Shown piece after piece: positions 46,771-54,681 of a DNA stretch of 64,000 bases. Both the position numbers and the translations under genes were made by a program. Under the pieces are notes generated by a model. It was not told the origin of the DNA. It ran no database searches and saw only the letters and a program-made list of their open reading frames with translations. Within the stretch, counting starts at the first letter, position 1; each line of letters begins with the position of its first letter. The DNA comes from Sphingomonas sp. Leaf339. Lineage in GTDB: Bacteria > Pseudomonadota > Alphaproteobacteria > Sphingomonadales > Sphingomonadaceae. The stretch lies in contig NZ_LMRS01000023.1 of the NCBI RefSeq assembly GCF_001426195.1, forward strand, positions 290,044-354,043, given 5' to 3'.

Positions 46771-47946
46771 TCAGGCGACCAGCCCCTCCACCACCTTCGT
46801 TCCGCCACCGGCCGGAAACAGCGCCTTCATCGCCAACGCCGGCTCCAGCCCGAAATGCCCCGCCACCGCGCCACCGATCAGCGCGTCGAGCGCCATCGTC
46901 GCCTTCAGGTCGCGGCCCTCGTACAACGCCGCCGGCGCCAGCCCCGGCCAGTCGGCCAGCACCCGGCCACCCTTCACGCCACCACCGATCAGCATCGCCG
47001 CCGCGCCGGTGCCATGATCGGTGCCGCCGGTGCCATTGACCGCCACCGTCCGACCGAACTCGGTCGCAACGATTACCAACGTGTTCGCCCACAACGGCCC
47101 CATGCCATCACGCAAGCCACCGATCATCGCGTCCAGCCCCTTCAGCTGCGCCGCCAGCCGTCCGCGCTGGCCGGCATGCGTGTCCCAGCCGCCGGTTTCG
47201 ATCATCGCGATCCGCGCGCCATTGGCCGGGATCAGCAGCTTCGCCGCCAGCGCGCCCGTTGCGGCGGCGTTGCGGCCGTCGTCCTGCGCCAGATCGCCGG
47301 TCAGCGTGCGCGTCCGCATCGCCTCGTCCCACAGGCCGTGAAGCTGGGCATCGCCCTGATACATCGTCGTCACCCGCGCGAGCAGATCGTCCGACGCATC
47401 CGGCAAGTTCGAGGGCGCATAGGACGCCACCTCGCGCCGCCCGCGCAGCGCCATTGGCACCGTCGTCGCCACCGCGATCGCCCGTGCCTCGCTGGCCGGC
47501 AGCAACGTCAGCAACCGGTTGAGCCAGCCGTCCTTCAACTGGTACGCCCCGCTGCCGCCCGTCTCCAGCACGTTCTGCCCGTCGAAATGCGACCGGTCGC
47601 GATAGGGTGAGGCCAGCGCCTGCGCGAACAACGCCTGATGCTGGCCATATAGCGCGGCGGTGCGCGCCATCGCCGGATGCAGCGCGAACATCGCGTCCAG
47701 CTTCGTGCCAGTCGCCACATCGGCGGCCAGATCGCCGCGCACGCCCGCAAAGGCGGGATCGCCGACCGCGCCGATCGTCCCCAGCCCATCCGCCGCGCCG
47801 CGCTGGATAGTGAATACCAGCCGCTGTTCCGTCGCCGACTTGGCGAACGCCACACGCGGTACGAGGCCGAGGCCCGCCAGCCCCAACGTGCCGCGCACGA
47901 TCAGCGAACGCCGATCAATCCGGATCTGGGAATCGGTCATGCTCAC
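46771..47946 (-). CDS. DUF1501 family protein (Tat-type signal)
   Basis: A 391-residue exported protein. The N-terminus carries a twin-arginine-like motif (RRSLIVRG) followed by a hydrophobic stretch, TLGLAGLGLVP. The sulfatase-like metal motif segments FDGQNVLETGG, GWDTHAGQRGRLAA and TEFGRTVAVNGTGGTDHG define DUF1501. Such proteins are typically encoded beside DUF1800 genes and may handle a secreted substrate; the biochemical role is unknown. Its start (ATGA) overlaps the stop of the DUF1800 gene. Confidence 0.9.
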   Translation of the reverse strand: MSMTDSQIRIDRRSLIVRGTLGLAGLGLVPRVAFAKSATEQRLVFTIQRGAADGLGTIGAVGDPAFAGVRGDLAADVATGTKLDAMFALHPAMARTAALYGQHQALFAQALASPYRDRSHFDGQNVLETGGSGAYQLKDGWLNRLLTLLPASEARAIAVATTVPMALRGRREVASYAPSNLPDASDDLLARVTTMYQGDAQLHGLWDEAMRTRTLTGDLAQDDGRNAAATGALAAKLLIPANGARIAMIETGGWDTHAGQRGRLAAQLKGLDAMIGGLRDGMGPLWANTLVIVATEFGRTVAVNGTGGTDHGTGAAAMLIGGGVKGGRVLADWPGLAPAALYEGRDLKATMALDALIGGAVAGHFGLEPALAMKALFPAGGGTKVVEGLVA

Positions 47947-49367
47947 CTCCGCATGCTTTCAGGGGCCACCAGCAACAGCGCCAGCGCCTCGGCCGGGCTT
48001 TCTGCCCGCGCGATCGCCTGCGTCGTCAGGGCAGAGACACCGCCCGGAAATAGCCGGCCCGTCAGCGCCCGCGCATCCGTCACGCCGCCGCGCCCGGCGA
48101 AGCGCGATGCCGCCTCGACCCGGCGCAGGATCGCGTCCGGCCCTGCCCAGGCGGCGGCGGTGTCGTCGTAGCCGGAGGGCTGACCCGGTTTCCACACCGG
48201 CTGACCGAGCTGCGTCATCAGGCCCGCGACGACGCCGGGCCGCACCTCGCGCTGGCCGAGCGCGCGCATCGACGCGATGCCCCAATCCCACGGGTTGCGG
48301 AATTTCGCGCCCGTCCATGCCTCCGGCGACTCGACGATCGCGCGGTACATGGTCGGAAGATCGCCACCGGATCGCAGGTACGCCGCCTCCAGCCGCGCGA
48401 CCATCGCGGGCGGCGGATCGTCGGCGGCAAAATGCCGCGTCAGCTTGGTCGCAAGATGCCGCGCGGTCGCAGGATGTGTCGCCAGATCGGCCAGTACCGC
48501 CTGTCCCTGTGCTTCCCCCGCTGCGCCATACCGCTTGCCCAGCATCATGCGATCGCCCGGTTCGTGCAGCGCCGGTGCGAACAGGAACGCGCCCGGCTCC
48601 GCCTGTCGAAGCGGCCCCAGTCCGCCGACCGTCCAGCCGGTCAACGCGCGCGCCAGTTCGGTCACGTCCGCCTGACCATAGCCGGTCCGCACGCCCAGCG
48701 TGTGCAGTTCGAGTATCTCGCGCGCCAGATTCTCGTTCAGCCCCGCGCGCTTGCCGCCGCGTGCCGCCGCCCGCTGGCCACGCTGGCTGCCGGGGCCGAT
48801 CGACACCGCCTGATCGAGATAGAGCAGCATCGCCGGATGCCGCTCCACCGCGCCCAGCATATCGCCGAACTTGCCCAGCACATGCGGGCGGATCGCCTCG
48901 AACTCCATCGGCCCGGCGAACCCCACCACCGTCTGCTTGTCCGCCGACACCGCAAAATGGTTCGCCCAGAAATGCACCATCCGCTCGACGAACGGCGCAT
49001 CGGTCAGCAACGCCGCTTGCGCCCGCGCACCGATCGCGGTGGCATAGGCTTCGCGGAACGGCCGCTTCTTGTCATCGGCCATCGCGGTCGGTGCCGGCGG
49101 CGTCGGCATGATGGCGTCGGCCGCGGGCATCATCGTCGGGGCAGGTGCAGCCGTCTGCATCCGCATCGCCCGCCGTTCGTCCTGATACGCGATCAGATCG
49201 ATCGCCACCGTCCGCGTCACCGGTGCCGCGGCGATCGGCGCGGGCCGGGGATGGTATTGGTCGAACTGCGCGATCAGCCAGCGTTGCGGATCGCCGCCGA
49301 CGCTATCGCCGGGTCGTGCGCCCAACCCGAATCGGGTCAGCGCGATATTGGGGTTCGGAGTCGCCAA
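47943..49367 (-). CDS. DUF1800 family protein
   Basis: A 474-residue DUF1800 protein. Recognisable parts are FVERMVHFWANHFAVSADK, the LNENLAREILELHTLGVR motif, and DVTELARALTGWTVGG. The segment around 70-115 is Ala/Met/Pro-rich. The TTG at 49365-49367 is the best start, because GGAGAAGG lies directly upstream and the following sequence (TPNPNIALTRFGLGAR) matches the family N-terminus. It is co-transcribed with DUF1501. Confidence 0.9.
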   Translation of the reverse strand: MATPNPNIALTRFGLGARPGDSVGGDPQRWLIAQFDQYHPRPAPIAAAPVTRTVAIDLIAYQDERRAMRMQTAAPAPTMMPAADAIMPTPPAPTAMADDKKRPFREAYATAIGARAQAALLTDAPFVERMVHFWANHFAVSADKQTVVGFAGPMEFEAIRPHVLGKFGDMLGAVERHPAMLLYLDQAVSIGPGSQRGQRAAARGGKRAGLNENLAREILELHTLGVRTGYGQADVTELARALTGWTVGGLGPLRQAEPGAFLFAPALHEPGDRMMLGKRYGAAGEAQGQAVLADLATHPATARHLATKLTRHFAADDPPPAMVARLEAAYLRSGGDLPTMYRAIVESPEAWTGAKFRNPWDWGIASMRALGQREVRPGVVAGLMTQLGQPVWKPGQPSGYDDTAAAWAGPDAILRRVEAASRFAGRGGVTDARALTGRLFPGGVSALTTQAIARAESPAEALALLLVAPESMRR

Positions 49368-49481
49368 GATCCTTCTCCTCGCCCCAGGATATACGCCCGA
49401 TCTGTCGCAGAAGTGTGTCCGTCCCCCATCATCCTGCAAGCCGCCTTTTCCCGGGCACAATCAGGCGCTAACCGGATCGTG

Positions 49482-50657
49482 ATGAACCAGACCGCGCATG
49501 CCGACGACATCGTCTATCCCTCGGCCGTTCCCTTCCTGCTGATCCACCTCGCCGCGTTCGCCGCGATCTGGACGGGGGTGACGACGACGGCGCTGGTGAT
49601 GGGCGCGGCCCTGTACGGGTTGCGGATGTTCGGGGTGACGGCGGGGTATCACCGTTATTTCTCGCACCGCGCCTATACCACCAGCCGCGCCTTCCAGTTC
49701 GTGCTGGCGCTACTGGCGCAAAGCACCGCGCAGAAGAGCGTGTTGTGGTGGGCGGCCAAGCATCGCCATCACCACCGCTATGCCGACACGCCCGACGATG
49801 TGCATTCGCCGCGCCACACCGGTTTCCTGTACAGCCATGTCGGCTGGATCTTCGCGCGCAAGCATGACGTCGCCGATCTGTCCGTGGTGCCGGACCTGAC
49901 GCGCTATCCCGAATTGCGCTGGCTGCACGCTCACGAACATGTGCCGGCGATCGGCCTCGCGCTTATCAGCCTGGCCATCGGCGGCTGGTCGGGCCTGATC
50001 GTCGGCTTCGTGTGGAGCACGGTCCTGGTCTATCATGCGACGTTCTGCATCAACTCGCTGGCGCATGTCCGTGGCTCGACCCGATATGTGACGGGCGACG
50101 ATTCGCGCAACAACCTGGTGCTGGCGATCGCGACGATGGGCGAGGGCTGGCACAACAACCACCATGCGTTCCAGAGCAGCGCACGACAGGGCTTTCGCTG
50201 GTGGGAGGTCGACATGACCTTTTACATCCTGACGATGCTTTCATGGGTCGGCATCGTCTCGGCGTTGAAGAAGCCGCCGGTCGGCGTGTTGCGCAACGAA
50301 CAGCGACTTGGCGCCAAGGTGATCGCGCGCACTTCCGAACAGCTCGCCGGCCAATTCTGCGCCGAGCGGATCGCCGGTCGCCTGCGCGCGAGCTGGCCGG
50401 AGGCGGAGCTGGCGGCGCTGCGCGCCACGCTGGTCGCGCAGGCAGAGGCGTCGGGCGCGCTGTGGCATCGGTTCCACCCGCATCTGCCCAGCCGCGATGC
50501 CCTGCTGGCCGAGGCACGGACGCTGTTCGCGCGCACGCCGTCACTCGACGAGATCGTCGACCGCGCGCATGCGCTGGTGCTGGCGGCGGTCGGCCGGCAA
50601 TTGGCGGTGATCGGGGTTGGCGCCGGGGCGGAGGCGAATAGCCCGCTCGTGCGTTAG
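49482..50657 (+). CDS. Acyl-CoA desaturase (delta-9 type fatty acid desaturase)
   Basis: A 391-residue di-iron membrane desaturase. Its three histidine boxes are HRYFSH (57-62), HRHHH (94-98, within KHRHHHRY) and HNNHH (in EGWHNNHHAFQSS, near residue 225). Four hydrophobic helices surround them. The C-terminal about 115 residues beyond the core are helical and not part of the usual desaturase, with VIARTSEQLAGQFCAERIAG. It introduces double bonds into membrane acyl chains, affecting fluidity. The ATG at 49482 has no strong ribosome-binding site. Confidence 0.94.
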   Translation: MNQTAHADDIVYPSAVPFLLIHLAAFAAIWTGVTTTALVMGAALYGLRMFGVTAGYHRYFSHRAYTTSRAFQFVLALLAQSTAQKSVLWWAAKHRHHHRYADTPDDVHSPRHTGFLYSHVGWIFARKHDVADLSVVPDLTRYPELRWLHAHEHVPAIGLALISLAIGGWSGLIVGFVWSTVLVYHATFCINSLAHVRGSTRYVTGDDSRNNLVLAIATMGEGWHNNHHAFQSSARQGFRWWEVDMTFYILTMLSWVGIVSALKKPPVGVLRNEQRLGAKVIARTSEQLAGQFCAERIAGRLRASWPEAELAALRATLVAQAEASGALWHRFHPHLPSRDALLAEARTLFARTPSLDEIVDRAHALVLAAVGRQLAVIGVGAGAEANSPLVR

Positions 50658-50699
50658 GCGGCAATCGGGGGATATTCCCCACTCGGAGACCGCACACCG

Positions 50700-51173
50700 A
50701 TGATTACCGATATCGCAGAACTCGACCGGCTTCGCGACGAATGCCGGCGAATGGTGACGCAGCGATCGATGATGTCGGCGGGGGCGGCGGTGGTCCCCGT
50801 GCCGGGCGCCGATCTGGTCGCCGATGTCGGCCTGTTGTCGAACATGCTGCCCGCGATCAGCGCGAAATTCCAACTGGACCACGAACAGGTGCAGAAGCTG
50901 GAACCGCGCATGGGCCAGCAGGTGTTGGTGATCGCATCCAGCATGGGCAACAACGTGATCGGCCGCATGGTGACGCGCAAGCTGGTGGTCGCGCTGTTGA
51001 AGCGTATGGGCGTCCGCGTCGCCACCGCCTCGGTGGCCAAATACGTGCCGTTCATCGGATCGGCGGTCGCGGCGACGATCAGCTTTGGCGCGATGAAGCT
51101 GATCGGCAACGGCCATATCGACGATTGCTACCGCACCGCCCGCGAACTGATGGGCCAGCCGCTGCCGAAATGA
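50700..51173 (+). CDS. DUF697-like small membrane-associated protein
   Basis: A 157-residue protein resembling the C-terminal domain of YcjF/DUF697 proteins: SAGAAVVPVPGADLVADVGLLSN followed by a helix, then ASVAKYVPFIGSAVAATISFGAMKLIGNGHID. The hydrophobic hairpins suggest membrane association. Function unknown. It starts 42 bases after the desaturase gene and may share its transcript. Confidence 0.65.
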   Translation: MITDIAELDRLRDECRRMVTQRSMMSAGAAVVPVPGADLVADVGLLSNMLPAISAKFQLDHEQVQKLEPRMGQQVLVIASSMGNNVIGRMVTRKLVVALLKRMGVRVATASVAKYVPFIGSAVAATISFGAMKLIGNGHIDDCYRTARELMGQPLPK

Positions 51174-51183
51174 CCTGCTCCAG

Positions 51184-51317
51184 CCGTTCGTCCCGAGTAG
51201 GGATTGAGCCTGTCGAAAGCCCGTATCGAGGGACAGGTTGTCGCACGCAACGGTGCCTCGATACGAGCCCTCGATACGCCCCTGCAGGGCTACTCGGTCT
51301 CTACTCCGCACGAACGG
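51184..51317. repeat. Long imperfect inverted repeat in a gene-free gap
   Basis: The gap 51174-51499 has no convincing gene. Its left part is a folded repeat. CCGTTCGT at the left end matches ACGAACGG at the right end (51310-51317), and GAGTAG and CGTATCGAGGG segments recur as their complements. CTCGATACGAG is a further self-complementary piece. It looks like the sphingomonad intergenic repeat element and could act as a terminator for the genes to the left. Confidence 0.6.
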
Positions 51318-51434
51318 GTCAGGTGAAATCGTCAAATTGACGACGCGGGGTATGTCCTACACTGCGTTACTGCATTATTCCCGACGAACGATAGCTCTTT
51401 CCCACCGTCCATCGCACCAACCAGCGTTATAATC

Positions 51435-51462
51435 GCGCGCGCGCAGACACATGCGCGCGCGC
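51435..51462. repeat. Alternating GC inverted repeat
   Basis: GCGCGCGCGC at 51435-51444 and at 51453-51462 flanks AGACACAT. The arms are complementary, so a hairpin is possible, and the alternating purine-pyrimidine run may adopt Z-DNA. It lies near the 3' end of the Fap-like operon. Confidence 0.5.
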
Positions 51463-51476
51463 CCGCGGCCGTGAGG

Positions 51477-51495
51477 GTGACTTTAGTGACTTTCC
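51477..51495 (-). repeat. 19-nt dispersed repeat, copy 2
   Basis: On the minus strand this is GGAAAGTCACTAAAGTCAC, identical to 523-541. It lies 5 bases beyond the stop of the barrel gene. It may be a transcription-end element or a mobile short repeat. Confidence 0.7.
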
Positions 51496-51499
51496 GCCG

Positions 51500-52828
51500 T
51501 CAGTGGCCGGTCAACAACACGGTCGGCACCCGCAACACGGTGCGCAGATCTGTCGCGTCGTCGGTGGCGCCCAATTCGACCGACCAGTTCACGCTCGACC
51601 GGTCGGTGACGCGGTACGTGACGCCGAACAGCAGCCGCCCGATCTGCAGGTCACGCGACGTCGTCATCCGCGTGTCGCCCCAGGTAGCATTGGCCTGCAG
51701 CAACTGGGTCCGCGTCTTCGTTCCCAACGCCCAGCTATGCGCGTACCCCAGGTTCAGCGTCGTGCGCTGGTTGAAGGAGATGCCGATGCCCGCACTCGCC
51801 GAAATCGCATCGCCGGGATCGACATACGAGATCAGCACCGGCGGAATCTCGGTGTTCACGTTCTTGCCCAGGTTGAACGTGTAACCAAGCGTTCCGAACA
51901 GCACGACCGGATCGCTGGGCAGGATCGCGGTCAGGCTGGGCGCAATGCCCCAAAACCCGGCACCAGTGGCGGCCCGGCGCGCCCGGCCCAGCGGGTCGCG
52001 TGGGATCGCGAACGGGTCGCTCCCCGTCGGGATCACGCCTTGCAGGTTGGCGATCAGATACGGCGTGCCACCGCGCCCGTCGAGCAGCTGGTATCGCGCC
52101 GTCACCTCCAGATCGCCGATGCCGTTGCCCTTCACCGAATTGTCGATGGTGGCGGCCGAGTCGTTGGTGGTGCTGCCCGATATCGGCGCGAGGATCGACG
52201 AATCGGACCGGTGTACGACCGGTAACCGGACGCCCAGTTCCAGCCGGTTGGTCAGCCCGTAACGGAGCGCCGCAGAGCTGGTGATGACGTCCTGCCGGCT
52301 TTCGTTGATGTCGAATACGCCGACCAGCACCGCCTCGACCAGCTCGATCCCGCGGAACACCGCCCGGTTGCGGTCGGCGCGGGCATAATCCAGCTGCACT
52401 TCGCCGGTGAGCTGCCCCTTGCGGGTCACGATGCTGCCGGCGCTATCGAGCACCGCCAGTTCGATCGGCCGATCCTCCGCCACGGGGGCCTGACCGACGC
52501 GTTCCAGCGGCGCGAGTGGCGGCTGCAGCACCCCCGCCGGATCGCCCGGTGTTCCCGGCGCCCCGGCCTGCGCCGCCAGCACGGCGGGCGCGGGGGGCAG
52601 CGGTGCGCCGGCGATCGCCACGGCCTGAGGTTGATCGAGCCGGCGCTGCAGTTCGGCGAGGCGCTCGTCCTGCGCATCGATCCGCGCCTGTTGCGCCTTC
52701 AACTGCGCCTGTGCGGCATCGAGCTGTTGCTGGACGGTGGGGCGGGCGGGGCGACGTTGGGCGTCGACGGGCAGGGCGATCAGCCCCGTTCCTGCAAGCA
52801 GCGCGGCGACGAATCCTGATCCCCTCAT
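51500..52828 (-). CDS. Outer-membrane barrel with N-terminal coiled coil (FapF-like transporter)
   Basis: A 442-residue outer-membrane protein. After a signal peptide (VAALLAGTGLIALPVDAQ) there is a heptad-like coiled coil at about residues 31-64 (QQQLDAAQAQLKAQQARID, DERLAELQRRLD), then a Pro/Ala linker and a beta-barrel of about 300 residues (amphipathic strands such as RLELGVRLPVV, TRYQLL-like TARYQLLD, INLGYAHSW-like NLGYAHSWAL). This is the FapF layout: a trimeric coiled coil plus barrel that exports amyloid subunits. It is last in its operon, after C39 peptidase and a secreted partner. Alternative: a generic 'transporter' barrel. Confidence 0.68.
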   Translation of the reverse strand: MRGSGFVAALLAGTGLIALPVDAQRRPARPTVQQQLDAAQAQLKAQQARIDAQDERLAELQRRLDQPQAVAIAGAPLPPAPAVLAAQAGAPGTPGDPAGVLQPPLAPLERVGQAPVAEDRPIELAVLDSAGSIVTRKGQLTGEVQLDYARADRNRAVFRGIELVEAVLVGVFDINESRQDVITSSAALRYGLTNRLELGVRLPVVHRSDSSILAPISGSTTNDSAATIDNSVKGNGIGDLEVTARYQLLDGRGGTPYLIANLQGVIPTGSDPFAIPRDPLGRARRAATGAGFWGIAPSLTAILPSDPVVLFGTLGYTFNLGKNVNTEIPPVLISYVDPGDAISASAGIGISFNQRTTLNLGYAHSWALGTKTRTQLLQANATWGDTRMTTSRDLQIGRLLFGVTYRVTDRSSVNWSVELGATDDATDLRTVLRVPTVLLTGH

Positions 52829-52835
52829 TGGCCCC

Positions 52836-53534
52836 TCATTGACGGAATTGCATGGCGTTGATCGCCACATCCTGCACCCGCAACATCGACGATCCAAGCA
52901 CATCCGGTCCGGCGTTGTGCAGATCGATGCCGATTGCGGTGGAGGTATCGATCGCCCGGTCGTTGCCCGCATTGGCGATCGCCGTTCCGAACGCGCTGCC
53001 CGCCAGATGCGTGATCGTCAGGTCGGCGGCGCGCAGCTCGGCCACTTGCAAGGCGCCGCGTGTCGACTGGCTGACGGTGCCATTATCGGTCACGACGCCC
53101 TCACCGGTAACCGGCACCAGGCCCGCCGCGACCGGCGCCGCGCCGCCCGACAGGGTAAGCGACACCGCCGGCGTCCCGCCACTCGCGCTGATCTGGATGC
53201 CGTTGCGGCTGTCATAGGTGACGACGGGCATCGCCGGATCGCCGCTGGCCCCGGCATTGCCGCCACCGGCCGCCACCGTCTCGCCGGACCTGGGGGCATA
53301 GACGGTCAGCGTCGGTGTGCCATGGTCCGCCTGGAACACCGATCGCAGGACCACCGCGCCGTTGATCGCGGTCTGCGTCTGCACGGTCAGCGCGACATCG
53401 ATCCCGCTCGGCAACCGGAACCCGCCGCGCTGCGCCGCCAGTACCTCGTTGGGTAACGGGTCGGGCAACGGCGCTAGCGGTGCAGCATCCGGTGCGGCCT
53501 GCATCGACAGCAGCAGGATCAGGATGCCGTGCAT
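52836..53534 (-). CDS. Secreted protein, FapE-like position
   Basis: A 232-residue exported protein (signal GILILLLSMQAA). The body is beta-prone and low in charge, with a Gly/Ala-rich stretch (TVAAGGGNAGASGDPAMP) and a C-terminal region ALQVAELRAADLTITHLAG ... DVLGSSMLRVQDVAINAMQ. No family is certain. It lies between the C39 peptidase gene and the barrel gene, exactly where fapE lies in Pseudomonas fap operons; FapE is a minor fibre/extracellular component there. ATG 53534 is preferred over GTG 53549, and the gene ends 7 bases before the barrel gene. Confidence 0.55.
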   Translation of the reverse strand: MHGILILLLSMQAAPDAAPLAPLPDPLPNEVLAAQRGGFRLPSGIDVALTVQTQTAINGAVVLRSVFQADHGTPTLTVYAPRSGETVAAGGGNAGASGDPAMPVVTYDSRNGIQISASGGTPAVSLTLSGGAAPVAAGLVPVTGEGVVTDNGTVSQSTRGALQVAELRAADLTITHLAGSAFGTAIANAGNDRAIDTSTAIGIDLHNAGPDVLGSSMLRVQDVAINAMQFRQ

Positions 53535-53535
53535 C

Positions 53536-54231
53536 TCAGAAATCTCCACGGAAGGGATTGGTCAGCGACAGCGCCTGCTGGCTGACCGGATCGGCGAACC
53601 GCCCGCCGATCGGCGCCCGTGTATAGGCGACCCATTGCCGTTCCTGATTAAAGCGCGACTTCGCCCGCGCCTGATCCTGCGACAACACGAAATAGATGCC
53701 GTTCCAGGCGCCTTCGAACTCGGCGCGCGGCATCACGGTCAGCCCGCTCGACGGATCGCCGAGCAGCACCTCGTCACGCTGCACGCCCTTCACGACGACG
53801 AAATGGCGGTAGTTCTTCACCGCGATCAGGGCGATGCCGGGCACCCCGGTGGCGGCGACCTTGTCCAGCGACACCTTGTATCCGTCCGCCGACAACTGAT
53901 GGCTGGCCAGCCAGCGCTTCATGTCGAGCAGGGAGAAGCCGACCCGGCGGATCTGGTCGCGATCGCCGCGCGCCCACATGCCGCGAAACGCATCGTCCTC
54001 ACGCACCGCCAGATCGTAATGATAACGCAACAGGGTCGCGAGCGCCGCGGATCCGCAGCTGAAATCATATCGTTGGCGGATGACGCCGTCGAACCGGCGC
54101 TCGACGACGCTGGTGACGGGTACGGCGTAATCGCCGACGGGACCGACCGGTGCCACGAACCGCGTGGTGCCGACGACATGGTCGGCACAGGCCGACAGCG
54201 CCAGCGCCAGGATCAAGGCCGCAGCCCGCAT
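53536..54231 (-). CDS. C39-type cysteine peptidase lipoprotein (FapD-like)
   Basis: A 231-residue exported peptidase. It has a lipobox (LSAC, Cys15). The C39-like catalytic elements are RYDFSCGSAALATLL (Cys59), NYRHFVVVKG (His143) and LGDPSSG (Asp159). FapD of the Pseudomonas amyloid system is a C39-family protease with the same size and similar motif, and the gene is followed by the same kinds of neighbours. It could cleave a subunit or exported partner; the substrate is unknown. Its ATG shares one base with the preceding stop (TGATG), so translation is coupled. Confidence 0.78.
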   Translation of the reverse strand: MRAAALILALALSACADHVVGTTRFVAPVGPVGDYAVPVTSVVERRFDGVIRQRYDFSCGSAALATLLRYHYDLAVREDDAFRGMWARGDRDQIRRVGFSLLDMKRWLASHQLSADGYKVSLDKVAATGVPGIALIAVKNYRHFVVVKGVQRDEVLLGDPSSGLTVMPRAEFEGAWNGIYFVLSQDQARAKSRFNQERQWVAYTRAPIGGRFADPVSQQALSLTNPFRGDF

Positions 54232-54614
54232 CACTGCCCCGGCGTGATCGAGATGTTGACCGCCATTGCCGCGTTGATCGCGACGTTGTTGCCGGTGTTG
54301 ACGTTCAGGATCGACAGACCGGACATGTTCTGGAAGGCGTTGTCGGCGATCTGCGCGTTGCCGGTGGTGGCATTGTCGCCGATGCTGTTTCGCGACACGC
54401 CGGCATTTTGGGTGTTGGTCGCGATCTGGGCGGTGTCGGCGCGGCCGGCGATATCGTGCAGGGCGGTGTCGTCGATCGTCGCGACGTCGAAGGGGGAGGC
54501 CGAAACGGGCTCGGTCGTGGTCGGCGCCGTCTGAGCGGCTGCCGTGGTCGCGAAGGCCGTCGCGAGGACTGTGCCCCAGATAGCGAGGGCGGGGCGGCCC
54601 GGAAGGGAGATCAT
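54231..54614 (-). CDS. Small secreted protein with shared fibre C-terminal module (FapA/B-like candidate)
   Basis: A 127-residue protein with a signal peptide (LAIWGTVLATAFATTAAAQ). Its last about 50 residues are Asn/Ala-rich: NSIGDNATTGNAQIADNAF, then FQNMSGLSILNVNTG and NAAMAVNISI. This matches the end of the 625-residue repeat protein (FQNFAGMQALNQNTG, NANVSVAV). It could be a minor subunit, nucleator or chaperone. GAGGAG precedes ATG 54614. It follows the fibre gene across a 67-base gap containing a hairpin. Confidence 0.6.
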   Translation of the reverse strand: MISLPGRPALAIWGTVLATAFATTAAAQTAPTTTEPVSASPFDVATIDDTALHDIAGRADTAQIATNTQNAGVSRNSIGDNATTGNAQIADNAFQNMSGLSILNVNTGNNVAINAAMAVNISITPGQ

Positions 54615-54629
54615 CTGACGCTCCTCGAT

Positions 54630-54666
54630 AAAGGGAAAAGAACCGGCGGCGCCAAGGCACCGCCGG
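54630..54666 (-). terminator. Hairpin plus U-rich tract between fibre gene and downstream genes
   Basis: On the minus strand, CCGGCGGTGCC (54666-54656) pairs with GGCGCCGCCGG (54653-54643) with one G-U-type mismatch and a tiny central loop, followed by TTCTTTTCCCTTT. It resembles a partial terminator or an RNA-processing stem, and would let the fibre gene be expressed more than the genes after it. Confidence 0.55.
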
Positions 54667-54681
54667 CTTCGAGGGAGTCGA

